Shown piece by piece: positions 1-9,817 of a stretch of DNA of 64,000 bases. Origin of the DNA: CAMLIZ01 sp036231905 (lineage in GTDB: Bacteria; Pseudomonadota; Gammaproteobacteria; Burkholderiales; Burkholderiaceae_C). The translations under genes and the position numbers were made by a program. Within the stretch, counting starts at the first letter, position 1. Each line of letters starts with the position of its first letter. Below the pieces are notes generated by a model. That model was not told the DNA's origin, did not search any database, and worked only from the letters and a program-made list of their open reading frames with translations. Location of the stretch: positions 62,001 through 126,000 of the forward strand of contig NZ_JAZARE010000012.1 in NCBI RefSeq assembly GCF_036231905.1, written 5' to 3'.

Positions 1-239
1 CCAGAGCGAGCGAGCTTCCCGGCATCCGAAAAGCATAACGGAACGACGTTCAGAGGTGGACCGCAGCCCTCGTTGTTGCCAGACAACAGCCCTGGCGCAT
101 TTCAACCTCATTTCCTTTGCAAGCGTCAGACCGTCTGGTGCAATAGCAGCAACTTCCGATGAGGAGGTTGGCCTGATCAGCCCCTTGCCGGGTAACTCCC
201 CCGATCGGGACCTCTTGTTCAACCTAGGAGATAGTTGCA
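1..239 (+). promoter_or_regulatory. porin upstream region
   Basis: This stretch lies upstream of the porin gene and shows no credible gene of its own. A clear ribosome binding site, AGGAG at 226-230, stands 9 bases before the ATG at 240. I cannot place a convincing -35/-10 pair, so only the RBS is well supported. The window begins here, so an upstream gene cannot be judged. Confidence 0.35.
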
Positions 240-1268
240 ATGAAAAAATCTCTGCTCGCTCTCGCAGTGCTCGGCGCGTTTGCTGGTGCTGCGTCGGCCC
301 AGTCGTCGGTGACCCTGTTCGGTATCGTGGACGTCAATGCCCGTTACGTGAAGAACGGCGACCAAAACGTCAAGCAGCTCGGCACGGACGGCATCAACAG
401 CAGCCGTCTGGGCTTCCGCGGCGTGGAAGACCTTGGTGGCGGCCTGAAGGCTGGCTTCTGGATCGAAGGTGCCCTGTCTCCCGACAACGGCACGGCCGGT
501 GGCCAGACCTGGCGTCGCCGCTCCACGGTGAGCCTGCTGGGTGGTTTCGGTGAAGTGCGCCTCGGCCGCGACTACACCCCGACCTTCTGGAACATGACCG
601 TGTTCGACCCGTTCGGCACCAACGGCGTTGGCTCGCTGCTGAACCTGGTTGCCAGCGGTCCTGTCACGACCCCGCTGGCCTCTGGCGCCAACACGCTGGT
701 TCGTGCTGACAACTCCATCGGCTACTTCCTGCCGTCCGGCATCGGCGGCCTGTACGGCCAAGCCATGGTGGCTGCCGGCGAAGGCACCTCGGGCAACAAG
801 TACGCTGGCGGCCGCATCGGCTACGCTGCGGGCCCGGTGGACATTGCTACCGCCTATGGTCAAACGCAAATCGCTGGCGACCGCAAGTACAAGCAGTTCG
901 ACCTGGGTGGCTCGTTCGCCTTTGGTCCTGCCAAGCTGACCGGCCAGTACATCCGCATGCAGTCTGACCTCGGCGGCTTCGACGTCAAGGCAGACCTGTG
1001 GCAAGTGGGCGCGATCGTTGCGCTGGGCCAGGGCGAGCTGCACGCAGCGTATGACCAGGTCAAGGGCAAGGAAGACATCGAAGGCATGAAGGCTCGCCAG
1101 TTCGCCGTCGGTTATGTCTACAACCTGTCCAAGCGCACCGCGCTGTACGGCACTGTGTCGGACCTGAAGAACCAAGGTGGTACGTCCTTCGTCGTGGCAA
1201 CGCCCCCGGCTGCTGGCGTGAATGCCAAGTCGCGTGGCTTCGAAGCCGGCCTGCGCCACTCGTTCTGA
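240..1268 (+). CDS. Gram-negative porin (outer-membrane general diffusion channel)
   Basis: This encodes a 342-residue trimeric-type beta-barrel porin of the Burkholderiales Gram-negative porin family, which lets small hydrophilic solutes cross the outer membrane. The N-terminus MKKSLLALAVLGAFAGAASA is a typical signal peptide, followed directly by QSSVTLFGIVDV, the first barrel strand seen in these porins. Alternating hydrophobic strands and Gly-rich turns run throughout, and the chain ends in HSF, the C-terminal Phe recognised by the BAM complex. Length is normal for the family. The gene is monocistronic, with a strong RBS and a terminator right after the stop codon. Pore selectivity cannot be read from the sequence. 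Confidence 0.95.
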   Translation: MKKSLLALAVLGAFAGAASAQSSVTLFGIVDVNARYVKNGDQNVKQLGTDGINSSRLGFRGVEDLGGGLKAGFWIEGALSPDNGTAGGQTWRRRSTVSLLGGFGEVRLGRDYTPTFWNMTVFDPFGTNGVGSLLNLVASGPVTTPLASGANTLVRADNSIGYFLPSGIGGLYGQAMVAAGEGTSGNKYAGGRIGYAAGPVDIATAYGQTQIAGDRKYKQFDLGGSFAFGPAKLTGQYIRMQSDLGGFDVKADLWQVGAIVALGQGELHAAYDQVKGKEDIEGMKARQFAVGYVYNLSKRTALYGTVSDLKNQGGTSFVVATPPAAGVNAKSRGFEAGLRHSF

Positions 1269-1280
1269 TCGACCTCGGGC

Positions 1281-1328
1281 GGCACGCGCAAGCGTGCCTA
1301 CCAAAGCCGCCTCCGGGCGGCTTTTTTT
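1281..1328 (+). terminator. tandem hairpin terminator after porin
   Basis: Two hairpins follow the porin stop. The first is GGCACGC / GCGTGCC with a GCAA loop at 1281-1298. The second is AAAGCCGCC / GGCGGCTTT with a 4-base loop at 1303-1324, running into a T tract to 1328. The second is a classic intrinsic terminator. Confidence 0.9.
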
Positions 1329-1438
1329 CGTCCGTACTTCTCGTGCAGGAAAACCCTCTGCGGTGCGCGCCGCAAAATCCCTACCCTTCGGCGCTGAGGT
1401 TCTATCGCTCGTGCAGGCGGCACAGCTTTCGCTTATCA

Positions 1439-1457
1439 CAGCCCGTTGACCGGGCTG
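1439..1457 (+). other. 7-bp stem-loop in the leader of the ABC importer operon
   Basis: CAGCCCG and CGGGCTG are separated by TTGAC, forming a perfect hairpin that ends 22 bases before the permease ATG. There is no T tract after it, so it is not an obvious terminator. No good Shine-Dalgarno sequence is visible before the ATG at 1480. The hairpin may affect translation or mRNA stability; its function is unknown. Confidence 0.4.
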
Positions 1458-1479
1458 GCAGACGCCCGCACTCCAACTG

Positions 1480-2463
1480 ATGCTTGCTTTCATCCTTCGC
1501 CGACTCGCTCAAGCCGTCCTCGTGATGCTGGCGGTCGCGTTCATCGCGTTCATGCTGTTCCAGTACGTGGGTGATCCGGTCACCAATCTGCTGGGGCAGG
1601 ATGCCACCCCGCAGCAGCGCCGTCAGCTGCGCGCCGACCTGGGGCTGGATCAGCCGTTTCCGGTGCAGTTCGCGCGCTTCGTGGGCAACGCCACCCAGGG
1701 CGAGTTCGGGCTGAGCCTGCGCCAGGGCCGCAGGGTGTCGTCGCTGGTGGCAGAGCGCTTTCCGGCCACGCTGGAGCTGGCGCTGGTGGCCGCGGTCATG
1801 GCGCTGGGCGTCGGCATTCCAATGGGCGTGTATGCGGCCTTGAGACGCGGCAGGTTCTGGTCTCAGGCGGCCATGACCTTGTCGCTGCTGGGCGTGTCGC
1901 TGCCTACCTTTCTCATCGGCATCCTGCTCATCCTGGTGTTTGCGGTCACCTTGAAGGTGCTGCCCAGCTTCGGGCGCGGCGAGGTGGTGATGATCGGGCC
2001 GTGGAGCACGGGCTTTCTCACGGCAGACGGCTGGAAGCACCTGATCCTGCCGGCTATTACGCTGTCGATCTTCCAGATGACGCTGATCATGCGGCTGGTG
2101 CGCTCCGAGATGCTGGAGGTGCTGCGCACCGACTACATCAAGTTTGCGCGGGCACGTGGGCTCACCAACCGCGCGGTCTACTTTGGCCACGCGCTGAAGA
2201 ACACGATGGTGCCGGTGATCACCATCACCGGCCTGCAGCTGGGATCGCTCATTGCCTTTGCGATCATCACCGAGACGGTGTTCCAGTGGCCTGGCATGGG
2301 GCTGCTGTTCATTCAGGCGGTGCAGTTCGCCGACATTCCGGTGATGGCAGCCTATCTCTGCCTGATTGCGCTGATCTTCGTGGTGATCAACCTGGTGGTG
2401 GACCTGCTGTACTTTGCGGTGGACCCGCGCCTGCGCATCAGCGGCGGCACGGGGGGGCATTGA
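1480..2463 (+). CDS. ABC importer permease, DppB/OppB type
   Basis: This is a 327-residue inner-membrane permease of the peptide/nickel/opine uptake family. It starts MLAFILRRLAQAVLVMLAVA, a first membrane helix typical of DppB-like subunits, and carries the EAA-type loop around the segment with RTDYIKFARARGL. It ends with the family motif YFAVDPRLR. It is the first gene of an operon permease-amidohydrolase-binding protein-permease-ATPase-ATPase, and its TGA overlaps the next ATG by one base (TGATG). It pairs with the DppC-like subunit at 5286. The substrate is unknown but is probably a peptide or acylated amino acid, given the amidohydrolase partner. Confidence 0.92.
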   Translation: MLAFILRRLAQAVLVMLAVAFIAFMLFQYVGDPVTNLLGQDATPQQRRQLRADLGLDQPFPVQFARFVGNATQGEFGLSLRQGRRVSSLVAERFPATLELALVAAVMALGVGIPMGVYAALRRGRFWSQAAMTLSLLGVSLPTFLIGILLILVFAVTLKVLPSFGRGEVVMIGPWSTGFLTADGWKHLILPAITLSIFQMTLIMRLVRSEMLEVLRTDYIKFARARGLTNRAVYFGHALKNTMVPVITITGLQLGSLIAFAIITETVFQWPGMGLLFIQAVQFADIPVMAAYLCLIALIFVVINLVVDLLYFAVDPRLRISGGTGGH

Positions 2464-3677
2464 TGAGCCTCGCCAGCCGCGCACAAGAATCGGGAGCCTA
2501 TCGCCGCCTGGTGGAATGGCACGGCGAGCTCACGGCGTTCCGGCGCGACCTGCACGCCCATCCCGAGATCGGCTTCGAGGAGCATCGCACGGCGCACCGC
2601 GTGGTCGAGGCGCTGCGCGCTTGCGGCATCGACCAGATCCACACCGGCATCGGCCGTACCGGCGTGGTGGCGATCATCGAAGGGCGATCGGCCCGCTCGG
2701 GCCGCAGCATTGGCCTGCGTGCCGACATGGACGCGCTGCCCATGACCGAGGAAAACGAGTTTGCCTGGCGCTCGTCCACCCGCGGCCTGATGCACGGCTG
2801 CGGCCATGACGGCCACGTCACCATGCTGGTGGGCGCTGCGCGCCATCTCGCGAGCACCCGCCACTTCGACGGCCGCGTGGTGCTGATCTTCCAGCCGGGC
2901 GAGGAGGGCTTTGCCGGCGCCAAGGCCATGATCGACGACGGCCTGTTTGATCGCTTTCCGGTGCAGTCGGTTTATGCCATGCACAACTGGCCGCAGCTGC
3001 CGGCCGGCACGATCGGCGTCAACGCCGGCCCGATGATGGCCGCCTCCGACCGTATCGACATCACCGTGCATGGCCGCGGCGGCCACGGGGCGCACCCCTA
3101 CCTGACGATCGACCCGGTGCTCGTCGCCGCACACATCATCACTGCGGCCCAGAGCCTGGTATCGCGCAACGTCAATCCGCTGGATGCTGCCGTGGTGAGC
3201 CTTTGCGCCTTGCAGGCCGGAGACCTCAACGCGATGAGCGTGATTCCGCGCGAATGCAGGCTCACCGGCACGGTGCGCACCTTCCGGCGCGAGGTGCAGG
3301 AGATGATCGAGGAGCGCCTGGCCCGGTTGGTCGACTCGGTCGCCATGGCGTTCGGCGCCACCGCCACGTTGAACTACCAGCGCAACTACCCGGCCACCAT
3401 CAACACGCCCGCCGAGGCGCAATTTGCCGGCGACGTGGCCGCATCGCTGGTGGGCGAGGACAAGGTGGTGCGCAACCTCCCGCCCAGCATGGGCGCGGAG
3501 GACTTCTCCTTCATGCTGCAGACCAGGCCGGGCGCCTACCTGCGGCTGGGCCAGGGCGGCGAGGGTGGCTGCTACCTGCACAACAGCCGCTACGACTTCA
3601 ACGACGAGGTGCTGCCCCTGGGCGCTGCGTTGTTCGCCACGCTGGCTGAGCGCGCCATGCCGTACGACCCTTCATGA
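2463..3677 (+). CDS. M20 family amidohydrolase (hippurate hydrolase/IAA-amino acid hydrolase type)
   Basis: This encodes a 404-residue cytoplasmic metallo-amidohydrolase that cleaves N-acyl or aryl amides of amino acids. The start MSLASRAQES overlaps the stop of the upstream permease. Family motifs are all visible: FRRDLHAHPEIGFEE near the N-terminus, GLRADMDALPM, the metal-binding HGCGHDGHVTML, QPGEEG, the dimerisation-domain motif RGGHGAHP, and GAEDFSFML near the C-terminus. No signal peptide is present. Its place inside the importer operon suggests that it hydrolyses the imported substrate. It is a paralogue of the protein at 53022-54215. Confidence 0.92.
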   Translation: MSLASRAQESGAYRRLVEWHGELTAFRRDLHAHPEIGFEEHRTAHRVVEALRACGIDQIHTGIGRTGVVAIIEGRSARSGRSIGLRADMDALPMTEENEFAWRSSTRGLMHGCGHDGHVTMLVGAARHLASTRHFDGRVVLIFQPGEEGFAGAKAMIDDGLFDRFPVQSVYAMHNWPQLPAGTIGVNAGPMMAASDRIDITVHGRGGHGAHPYLTIDPVLVAAHIITAAQSLVSRNVNPLDAAVVSLCALQAGDLNAMSVIPRECRLTGTVRTFRREVQEMIEERLARLVDSVAMAFGATATLNYQRNYPATINTPAEAQFAGDVAASLVGEDKVVRNLPPSMGAEDFSFMLQTRPGAYLRLGQGGEGGCYLHNSRYDFNDEVLPLGAALFATLAERAMPYDPS

Positions 3678-3697
3678 CAACCTGAGGAGAGACCACG

Positions 3698-5272
3698 ATG
3701 AAGCTCCACACCACACTGCTCGCTGCCGCCATCGCCCTGGCCTGTGGCGCCTCCCAGGCGGTCAGCCTGCGGGTGGCGAATGCAGGCGACGTCCAGTCCA
3801 TGGACCCGCATTCGCTCAACGAGAGCCTGCAGCTCAGCTTCACCGGCAGCGTGTACGAGCCGCTCGTGGGCCGCGACAAGAAGATGGGGCTGGTGCCCAT
3901 GCTGGCGACCAAGTGGACGCAGAAGTCGCCCACCCTGTGGCGCTTCGAACTGCGCCGTAACGTCAAATTCCATGACGGCACACCATTCACCGCCGACGAC
4001 GTGATCTTTACCTTCAAGCGTGCGGCGGGCGAGGGCTCCGACATGAAGGGCTACACGGCCTCCTTCAAGGACACGCGCAAGATCGACGACTACACCGTCG
4101 AGGTGGAAACCAGCGCGCCCAATCCCATCCTGCCGGACCTGCTCACCAGCCTGTGGATCATGAGCAAGAAGTGGTGCGAGGACAACAAGGCTGAACGCCC
4201 GGTGGACCGCCGCAAGGGCATCGAGAACGTGGCCAGCTTCAAGGCCAATGGCACCGGCCCCTATCGCCTGAAGGAGCGCCAGCCGTCCACGCGCACCGTG
4301 CTCGTGCGCAACTTCAACTACTGGGACAAGGTGGAGGGCAACGTCGACGAGGTGGTCTTCACCCCGATCGGCAACGATGCCACCCGCGTGGCGGCGCTGT
4401 TGTCCGGTGAGATCGATGTGATGGAGCCGGTGCCGCTGCAGGACGTGGAGCGTGTCAAGAGCAGCGGCAACTTCAATGTGCTGCAAGGGCCCGAACTGCG
4501 CACCATCTTCCTCGGCATGGACCAGAAGCGCGACGAGCTGCTGTTCTCCAACATCAAGGGCAAGAACCCCTTCAAGGACAAGCGCGTGCGCCAGGCCTTC
4601 TACCAGGCGATCGACATCGAGGCGATCAAGTCGCGCGTCATGCGCAATGCCTCCACGCCGACCGCTCTGATGATCGGCCCCGGCGTGCGCAGCTTCCAGG
4701 CCGACATGAACAAGCGCCTGCCCTATGACCCGGAAGGCGCGAAGAAACTCATGGCCGAGGCGGGTTATCCCAACGGCTTTGAAGTCGCGATGAACTGCCC
4801 CAACGACCGCTATGTCAACGACGGCGCCATCTGCCAGGCGGTGGCCGCCAACCTGGCGCGCATCGGAGTCAAGATCAACCTGCAGGCTGAAACGAAGGTC
4901 ACCTACTTCCCGAAGATCCTGCGCCGCGACACCAGCTTCTACCTGCTGGGCTGGACGCCCACCACCAGCGATGCGCACGACACCATGACCAACATCATGG
5001 CCACGCCCAACGACAAGGGGCAGGGCCAGTTCAACCTCGGCTCCTACAGCAACCCGAAGTTCGACGAACTGACGCTGAAGGTGCAATCCGAGACGGACGA
5101 CAAGAAGCGCAACGAGATGATCCGCGAGGCGTTCAAGATCCACCAGGACGACATCGGCCACATTCCCCTGCACCAGCAGGCGCTGGCCTGGGGCCTGAAC
5201 AAGAAGGTGGATGTGGTGCAACTGCCCGACAACCGCATGTTCTTCAAGTGGATCACCGTCAAGGGCAAGTGA
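3698..5272 (+). CDS. ABC importer substrate-binding protein, family 5 (DppA/OppA type)
   Basis: This is a 524-residue periplasmic binding protein. A cleavable signal peptide (MKLHTTLLAAAIALACGASQ) is followed by SLRVANAGDVQSMDPHS, the start typical of SBP family 5. Further family features are the segment with YEPLVGRDKKMGLVPMLATKW and the conserved VRFKFHDGTPFTADDV-like stretch around residues 85-105. No lipobox is placed to suggest a lipoprotein. A GAGGAGA ribosome binding site precedes the ATG. It delivers substrate to the permeases at 1480 and 5286; the ligand is not predictable from sequence alone. Confidence 0.93.
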   Translation: MKLHTTLLAAAIALACGASQAVSLRVANAGDVQSMDPHSLNESLQLSFTGSVYEPLVGRDKKMGLVPMLATKWTQKSPTLWRFELRRNVKFHDGTPFTADDVIFTFKRAAGEGSDMKGYTASFKDTRKIDDYTVEVETSAPNPILPDLLTSLWIMSKKWCEDNKAERPVDRRKGIENVASFKANGTGPYRLKERQPSTRTVLVRNFNYWDKVEGNVDEVVFTPIGNDATRVAALLSGEIDVMEPVPLQDVERVKSSGNFNVLQGPELRTIFLGMDQKRDELLFSNIKGKNPFKDKRVRQAFYQAIDIEAIKSRVMRNASTPTALMIGPGVRSFQADMNKRLPYDPEGAKKLMAEAGYPNGFEVAMNCPNDRYVNDGAICQAVAANLARIGVKINLQAETKVTYFPKILRRDTSFYLLGWTPTTSDAHDTMTNIMATPNDKGQGQFNLGSYSNPKFDELTLKVQSETDDKKRNEMIREAFKIHQDDIGHIPLHQQALAWGLNKKVDVVQLPDNRMFFKWITVKGK

Positions 5273-5285
5273 GCCTCAGCCGTCG

Positions 5286-6227
5286 ATGAGCGCAGTCTCC
5301 CCACCTACCGGCGGCTCGGTGAGCCGCTTCTTTGCCGGCGATGTCTGGCACAGCTTTCGCACCTCGCCGGTCGCCATCGTCGCGGCGCTGATCGCGCTGG
5401 TGTGCGTGTTCTGCGCGCTGTTCGCCAACTGGGTGGCGCCGCACAACCCGTTCGACCTGGCCACGCTGGAGCTGTCGGACGCCCGGCTGCCGCCCGCCTG
5501 GGAGCCCGACGGCAAGGCGAAGTACCTGCTGGGCACCGACGACCAGGGGCGCGACATCCTGTCGGCGCTGATGTTCGGCACCCGCATCTCGCTGGCCGTC
5601 GGGCTGGCGTCGGTGCTGCTGTCGGTGGTGATCGGCGTGGCGCTGGGGCTGCTGTCCGGTTTTGTGGGTGGCCGTGTGGACGCCTTCATCATGCGCATCT
5701 GCGACGTGATGCTGTCGTTTCCCGCCATCCTGATCGCGCTGCTGATCGACGGTGCCGGCCGGGCGATGTTCCCCAACGCGCATGACACGCTCGCCTTTGC
5801 GGTGCTCATCGTCGCCATCGCACTGAGCTTCTGGGTGCAGTACGCGCGTACCGTGCGCGGCCTCACGCTGGTGGAGCGCAACAAGGAGTACGTGCAGGCG
5901 GCCCGCGTGATCGGCGTGCACCCGTGGCGCATCATGCTGCGCCATGTGCTGCCCAACGTGATGGGGCCGGTGATGGTGCTGGCCACCATCCAGGTGGCGC
6001 TGGCCATCATCACCGAAGCCACGCTGTCCTTCCTGGGCGTGGGCGTGCCGCCGACGTCGCCGTCGCTGGGCACGCTGATCCGGGTGGGCAACGACTTCCT
6101 TTTCTCGGGCGAATGGTGGATCACCATCTTTCCCGGCGCGATGCTGGTGCTCATCGCGCTCAGCGTGAACCTGCTGGGCGACTGGCTGCGCGACGCCCTC
6201 AACCCCCGCCTGCGCTCCACCTCATGA
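5286..6227 (+). CDS. ABC importer permease, DppC/OppC type
   Basis: This 313-residue second permease starts MSAVSPPTGGSVSRF and has the DppC signature of a periplasmic loop after the first helix (WVAPHNPFDL) and the motif YLLGTDDQGRDILSALMFGTR. The EAA loop is seen around EYVQAARVIGVHPWRIMLRHVLPN. The C-terminus NLLGDWLRDALNPRLR is also family-typical. An upstream in-frame extension exists, but it would read back into the binding-protein gene and has no signal for a start. Its stop overlaps the ATPase start as ATGA at 6224-6227, implying translational coupling. Confidence 0.93.
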   Translation: MSAVSPPTGGSVSRFFAGDVWHSFRTSPVAIVAALIALVCVFCALFANWVAPHNPFDLATLELSDARLPPAWEPDGKAKYLLGTDDQGRDILSALMFGTRISLAVGLASVLLSVVIGVALGLLSGFVGGRVDAFIMRICDVMLSFPAILIALLIDGAGRAMFPNAHDTLAFAVLIVAIALSFWVQYARTVRGLTLVERNKEYVQAARVIGVHPWRIMLRHVLPNVMGPVMVLATIQVALAIITEATLSFLGVGVPPTSPSLGTLIRVGNDFLFSGEWWITIFPGAMLVLIALSVNLLGDWLRDALNPRLRSTS

Positions 6228-7210
6228 CTGCTCCCCTGCTCGAGGTGCGCCATCTGCGCGTCGAATTCCCCACCCGTCGCGGCACGCTGGTGGCGCTGGA
6301 CGACATCACCTTCGATATCGCGCCGGGTGAAGTGCTGGGTGTGGTCGGCGAATCCGGTGCCGGCAAGTCGCTGACGGGAGCGGCCATCATCGGCCTGTTG
6401 GAGCCGCCCGGCCGGATTGCCGCCGGCGAAATCCGGCTCGAAGGCCAGCGCATCGACAACCTGCCATACGAGCGCCTGCGCAGCATCCGCGGCCGCAAGA
6501 TCGGCGCCATCTTCCAGGATCCGCTCACGTCGCTGAACCCGCTGTACACCATTGGCCGGCAGTTGATCGAGACGATCCAGACCCATTTGCCGGTGAGCCA
6601 TGAAGAGGCCCGTCAGCGTGCCGTGCGCCTGCTGCAGGAAACCGGCATCCAGGCCGCCGAAGCGCGGCTGGACCAGTACCCGCACCAGTTCTCGGGCGGC
6701 ATGCGCCAGCGCGTGGTGATCGCGTTGGCGCTGGCGGCCGAGCCCAAGCTCATCGTGGCCGACGAGCCCACCACGGCACTGGATGTCTCCATCCAGGCGC
6801 AGATCATTGCCCTGCTCAAGCGGCTGTGCAAGGAGCATGGCGCGGCGGTGATGCTGGTGACGCACGACATGGGCGTCATCGCGGAAACCTGTGACCGTGT
6901 GGCGGTGATGTACGCAGGCCGCGTGGCCGAGATCGGGCCGGTGCAGCAGGTGATCCATGCGCCGGCCCATCCGTACACCGTGGGCCTGATGGGCTCCATT
7001 CCCGTGATGGACGAAGACCGCGAGCGCCTGCTGCAGATCGATGGTTCCATGCCGCGGCTGAACGCGATTCCACCCGGCTGCGCCTTTCACCCGCGCTGCC
7101 CACGTGCCTTCGAACGCTGTCACCAGGAGCGGCCCAACCTGCTGGATGCGGGCGCCACGCGCGCGGCCTGTTGGCTGCATGCGGCGGACCAGCAAAGGAG
7201 GGTGGCATGA
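6224..7210 (+). CDS. ABC importer ATPase, DppD/OppD type
   Basis: This 328-residue ATP-binding subunit powers the importer. Walker A is GESGAGKS at residues 42-49, the signature is FSGGMRQR, and Walker B is LIVADEPTTALDV. The C-terminal region HPYTVGLMGSIP followed by the Cys-containing segment CAFHPRCPRAFERC is the oligopeptide-transporter C-terminal domain (four Cys, often an Fe-S or zinc site in this family). It starts in an ATGA overlap with the permease, and its own stop lies in an ATGA that begins a linker element. Confidence 0.94.
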   Translation: MTAPLLEVRHLRVEFPTRRGTLVALDDITFDIAPGEVLGVVGESGAGKSLTGAAIIGLLEPPGRIAAGEIRLEGQRIDNLPYERLRSIRGRKIGAIFQDPLTSLNPLYTIGRQLIETIQTHLPVSHEEARQRAVRLLQETGIQAAEARLDQYPHQFSGGMRQRVVIALALAAEPKLIVADEPTTALDVSIQAQIIALLKRLCKEHGAAVMLVTHDMGVIAETCDRVAVMYAGRVAEIGPVQQVIHAPAHPYTVGLMGSIPVMDEDRERLLQIDGSMPRLNAIPPGCAFHPRCPRAFERCHQERPNLLDAGATRAACWLHAADQQRRVA

Positions 7211-7278
7211 GCCCCGCACGGCCGCCCGAAGGGGCGAATTCCCGCCCGGCAGGAAACGCGCAGCGCGAAGGGTGCCCC

Positions 7279-7282
<4 letters not shown>
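7207..7282 (+). repeat. operon linker element A (ATGA to ATGA, between the two ATPase genes)
   Basis: This GC-rich spacer starts at the ATGA containing the upstream stop and ends at an ATGA containing the downstream start. Its core contains CGGCCGCCCGAAGGGGCGAA and the right end GCAGCGCGAAGGGTGCCCC. Both parts resemble the element at 62215-62277, which has CGGGCCGCTCCCAAGGCGAA and GCAGGGCGGAGGTTGCC. Here the element is in frame with the downstream gene, so it could be mistaken for an N-terminal extension of 24 residues. I treat it as a repeat rather than protein because none of that stretch resembles the ATPase family. Confidence 0.6.
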
Positions 7283-8267
<985 letters not shown>

Positions 8268-8271
<4 letters not shown>

Positions 8272-8287
8272 AGGATCCCTCCTTCAG
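8268..8287. terminator. hairpin between convergent importer operon and lysA
   Basis: CTGAAGGA and TCCTTCAG pair perfectly around a TCCC loop, and the stop codon of the upstream ATPase gene lies inside the left arm. A short T-rich stretch follows some bases later. Its position between convergent genes supports a termination role, though the T tract is weak. Confidence 0.55.
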
Positions 8288-8306
8288 GTGACCGTTTTGC
8301 TTGTTC

Positions 8307-9590
8307 TTACCTGGGCAGCAGGTGCTCGTGCCTGAACAGGTCGGCGTGGGTCTCGCGCTCGCGGATCAGCCAATGGCGGTCGCCCTCGACCATCACTTCA
8401 GCGGCACGCGGGCGCGTGTTGTAGTTGCTGGCCATGGCCATGCCATAGGCACCGGCGGACAGCACGGCCAGCATGTCGCCCGCTTGCACCGACAGCAGGC
8501 GATCACGCCCCAGCCAGTCGCCTGATTCGCACACCGGGCCGACGACGTCATAGCTTTGTGGCAGGCCGTGGCGCTGCTCGCAGGCCACGATGTCCATCCA
8601 GGCTTCGTACATCGCCGGCCGCATCAGGTCGTTCATGGCCGCGTCCACGATGCAGAAGTTCTTCTGCTCGCCAGGCTTGAGGTACAGCGCCTCGGTGAGC
8701 AGCACGCCGGCATTGCCGACCAGTGACCGCCCCGGCTCCATCACCAGCTCGCGCTCGCCATGGCCGCGCGCGTCCATGCGCTCGAGCACCCGCCGCACCA
8801 GCTCGCCGGCCGGCGGCGGCGTTTCGTCCTTGTAGCTGATGCCCAGGCCGCCACCCACGTCCACGTGGTGCACCGGGATGCCCGCTTGCTCGATCGCTTC
8901 CACCAGGTCCAGCAGCCGGTCCAGCGCATCGAGGTAGGGCGACAGCTCGGTGATCTGCGAGCCGATGTGGCAGTCGATGCCGGCCACCCGCAGACTGGGC
9001 AGTTCGGTGGCGCGCCGGTAGGCGGCGAGCGCCCGGTCGTGCGCAATGCCGAACTTGTTGCCCTTCAAGCCGGTGGAGATGTAAGGGTGCGTCCCCGCGT
9101 CCACATCCGGGTTCACGCGCAGGCTCACCGGCGCGATACGTCCGCATTGCTGCGCGACCTCGGAAAGCACCTCCAGCTCGGCCTCGCTTTCCACGTTGAA
9201 ACAGCGCACGCCGATCTCGAGTGCGCGCCGCATCTCCGCACGTGTCTTGCCGACACCCGAGAACACGATGCGAGCGCCTTCCACGCCGATGGCCAGGACA
9301 CGTTCTAGTTCGCCGCCGGACACGATGTCGAAGCCGCAGCCCGCCTGGGCGAAGGTTTGCAGCACCGCGAGGCTGGAGTTGGCCTTCATCGCATAGCACA
9401 CCAGGTGCCGCCGGCCGGCCAGCGCGTCCGCATACTCAGCCAGCGAGGCCCGCATGGCGCTGCGCGAGTACACGTACAGCGGCGTGCCGTACTCGTGCGC
9501 CAGGTCGCTGAGGCGGCAGTCCTCCAGGTAAAGCGCGTCGCCGCGGCGGGCAACAAAAGGCGCGCCGGGCAGGCGAAGGGACGAGGGCAT
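8307..9590 (-). CDS. lysA: diaminopimelate decarboxylase
   Basis: LysA is a 427-residue PLP enzyme that converts meso-diaminopimelate to L-lysine and CO2 in the last step of lysine synthesis. It is an alanine racemase-fold protein. The PLP lysine lies in VCYAMKANSS, the substrate and PLP segments include HIGSQI, DVGGGLGISY and EPGRSLVGNAG, and the C-terminal active-site Cys motif is GPVCESGDWLG. I start it at MPSSLRLPGAPF because a longer reading runs back into the lipoprotein gene upstream. The order lptM-lysA with divergent cyaY is common in beta- and gammaproteobacteria. Confidence 0.95.
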   Translation of the reverse strand: MPSSLRLPGAPFVARRGDALYLEDCRLSDLAHEYGTPLYVYSRSAMRASLAEYADALAGRRHLVCYAMKANSSLAVLQTFAQAGCGFDIVSGGELERVLAIGVEGARIVFSGVGKTRAEMRRALEIGVRCFNVESEAELEVLSEVAQQCGRIAPVSLRVNPDVDAGTHPYISTGLKGNKFGIAHDRALAAYRRATELPSLRVAGIDCHIGSQITELSPYLDALDRLLDLVEAIEQAGIPVHHVDVGGGLGISYKDETPPPAGELVRRVLERMDARGHGERELVMEPGRSLVGNAGVLLTEALYLKPGEQKNFCIVDAAMNDLMRPAMYEAWMDIVACEQRHGLPQSYDVVGPVCESGDWLGRDRLLSVQAGDMLAVLSAGAYGMAMASNYNTRPRAAEVMVEGDRHWLIRERETHADLFRHEHLLPR

Positions 9591-9601
9591 GGGAAGCGTC
9601 T

Positions 9602-9793
9602 TCAGGATGGGCGCTGGGCTGCGGAGGCTGCACCGGGCGCTGAGGCGGCCGGCGCGGCGCCGGGCAAGGTGAGGGGGCCTTTTTGTCCGCAGCTTGTGGC
9701 CAGTAGCGCGAGGCACAGGCTCACCGCGATGCCCCTTCTGCGGGCAGCGGGTTGCAGGGGTGTCGTTACACTGGAACGTGCCTCGCCGAACAT
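9602..9793 (-). CDS. lptM: LptM-like small lipoprotein (YifL family)
   Basis: A 63-residue lipoprotein is predicted. A basic N-region (AARRRG) and hydrophobic core lead to LLATSC, a lipobox with Cys35, followed at once by GQKGPLTLPG, the hallmark CGQKGPL motif of the YifL/LptM family. In enterobacteria LptM helps the LPS translocon LptD mature at the outer membrane. The rest is an Ala/Pro-rich tail. The start at the ATG on 9793 is the only ATG available but gives a long N-region, so it is less certain than the family call. It lies 11 bases upstream of lysA and is divergent from cyaY, with only 24 bases between starts. Confidence 0.8.
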   Translation of the reverse strand: MFGEARSSVTTPLQPAARRRGIAVSLCLALLATSCGQKGPLTLPGAAPAASAPGAASAAQRPS

Positions 9794-9817
9794 GGCGCGG
9801 ATTGTAGAGGCCACCCC

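Noticed and set aside
219..1493. 424-codon minus-strand frame opposite the porin
   Set aside because: The porin has a signal peptide, RBS, C-terminal Phe and terminator. The antisense frame has none of these.
9591..9716. N-terminal extension of LysA
   Set aside because: The extra 42 residues overlap the lptM gene and are basic and unlike LysA; the ATG at 9590 matches the family start.
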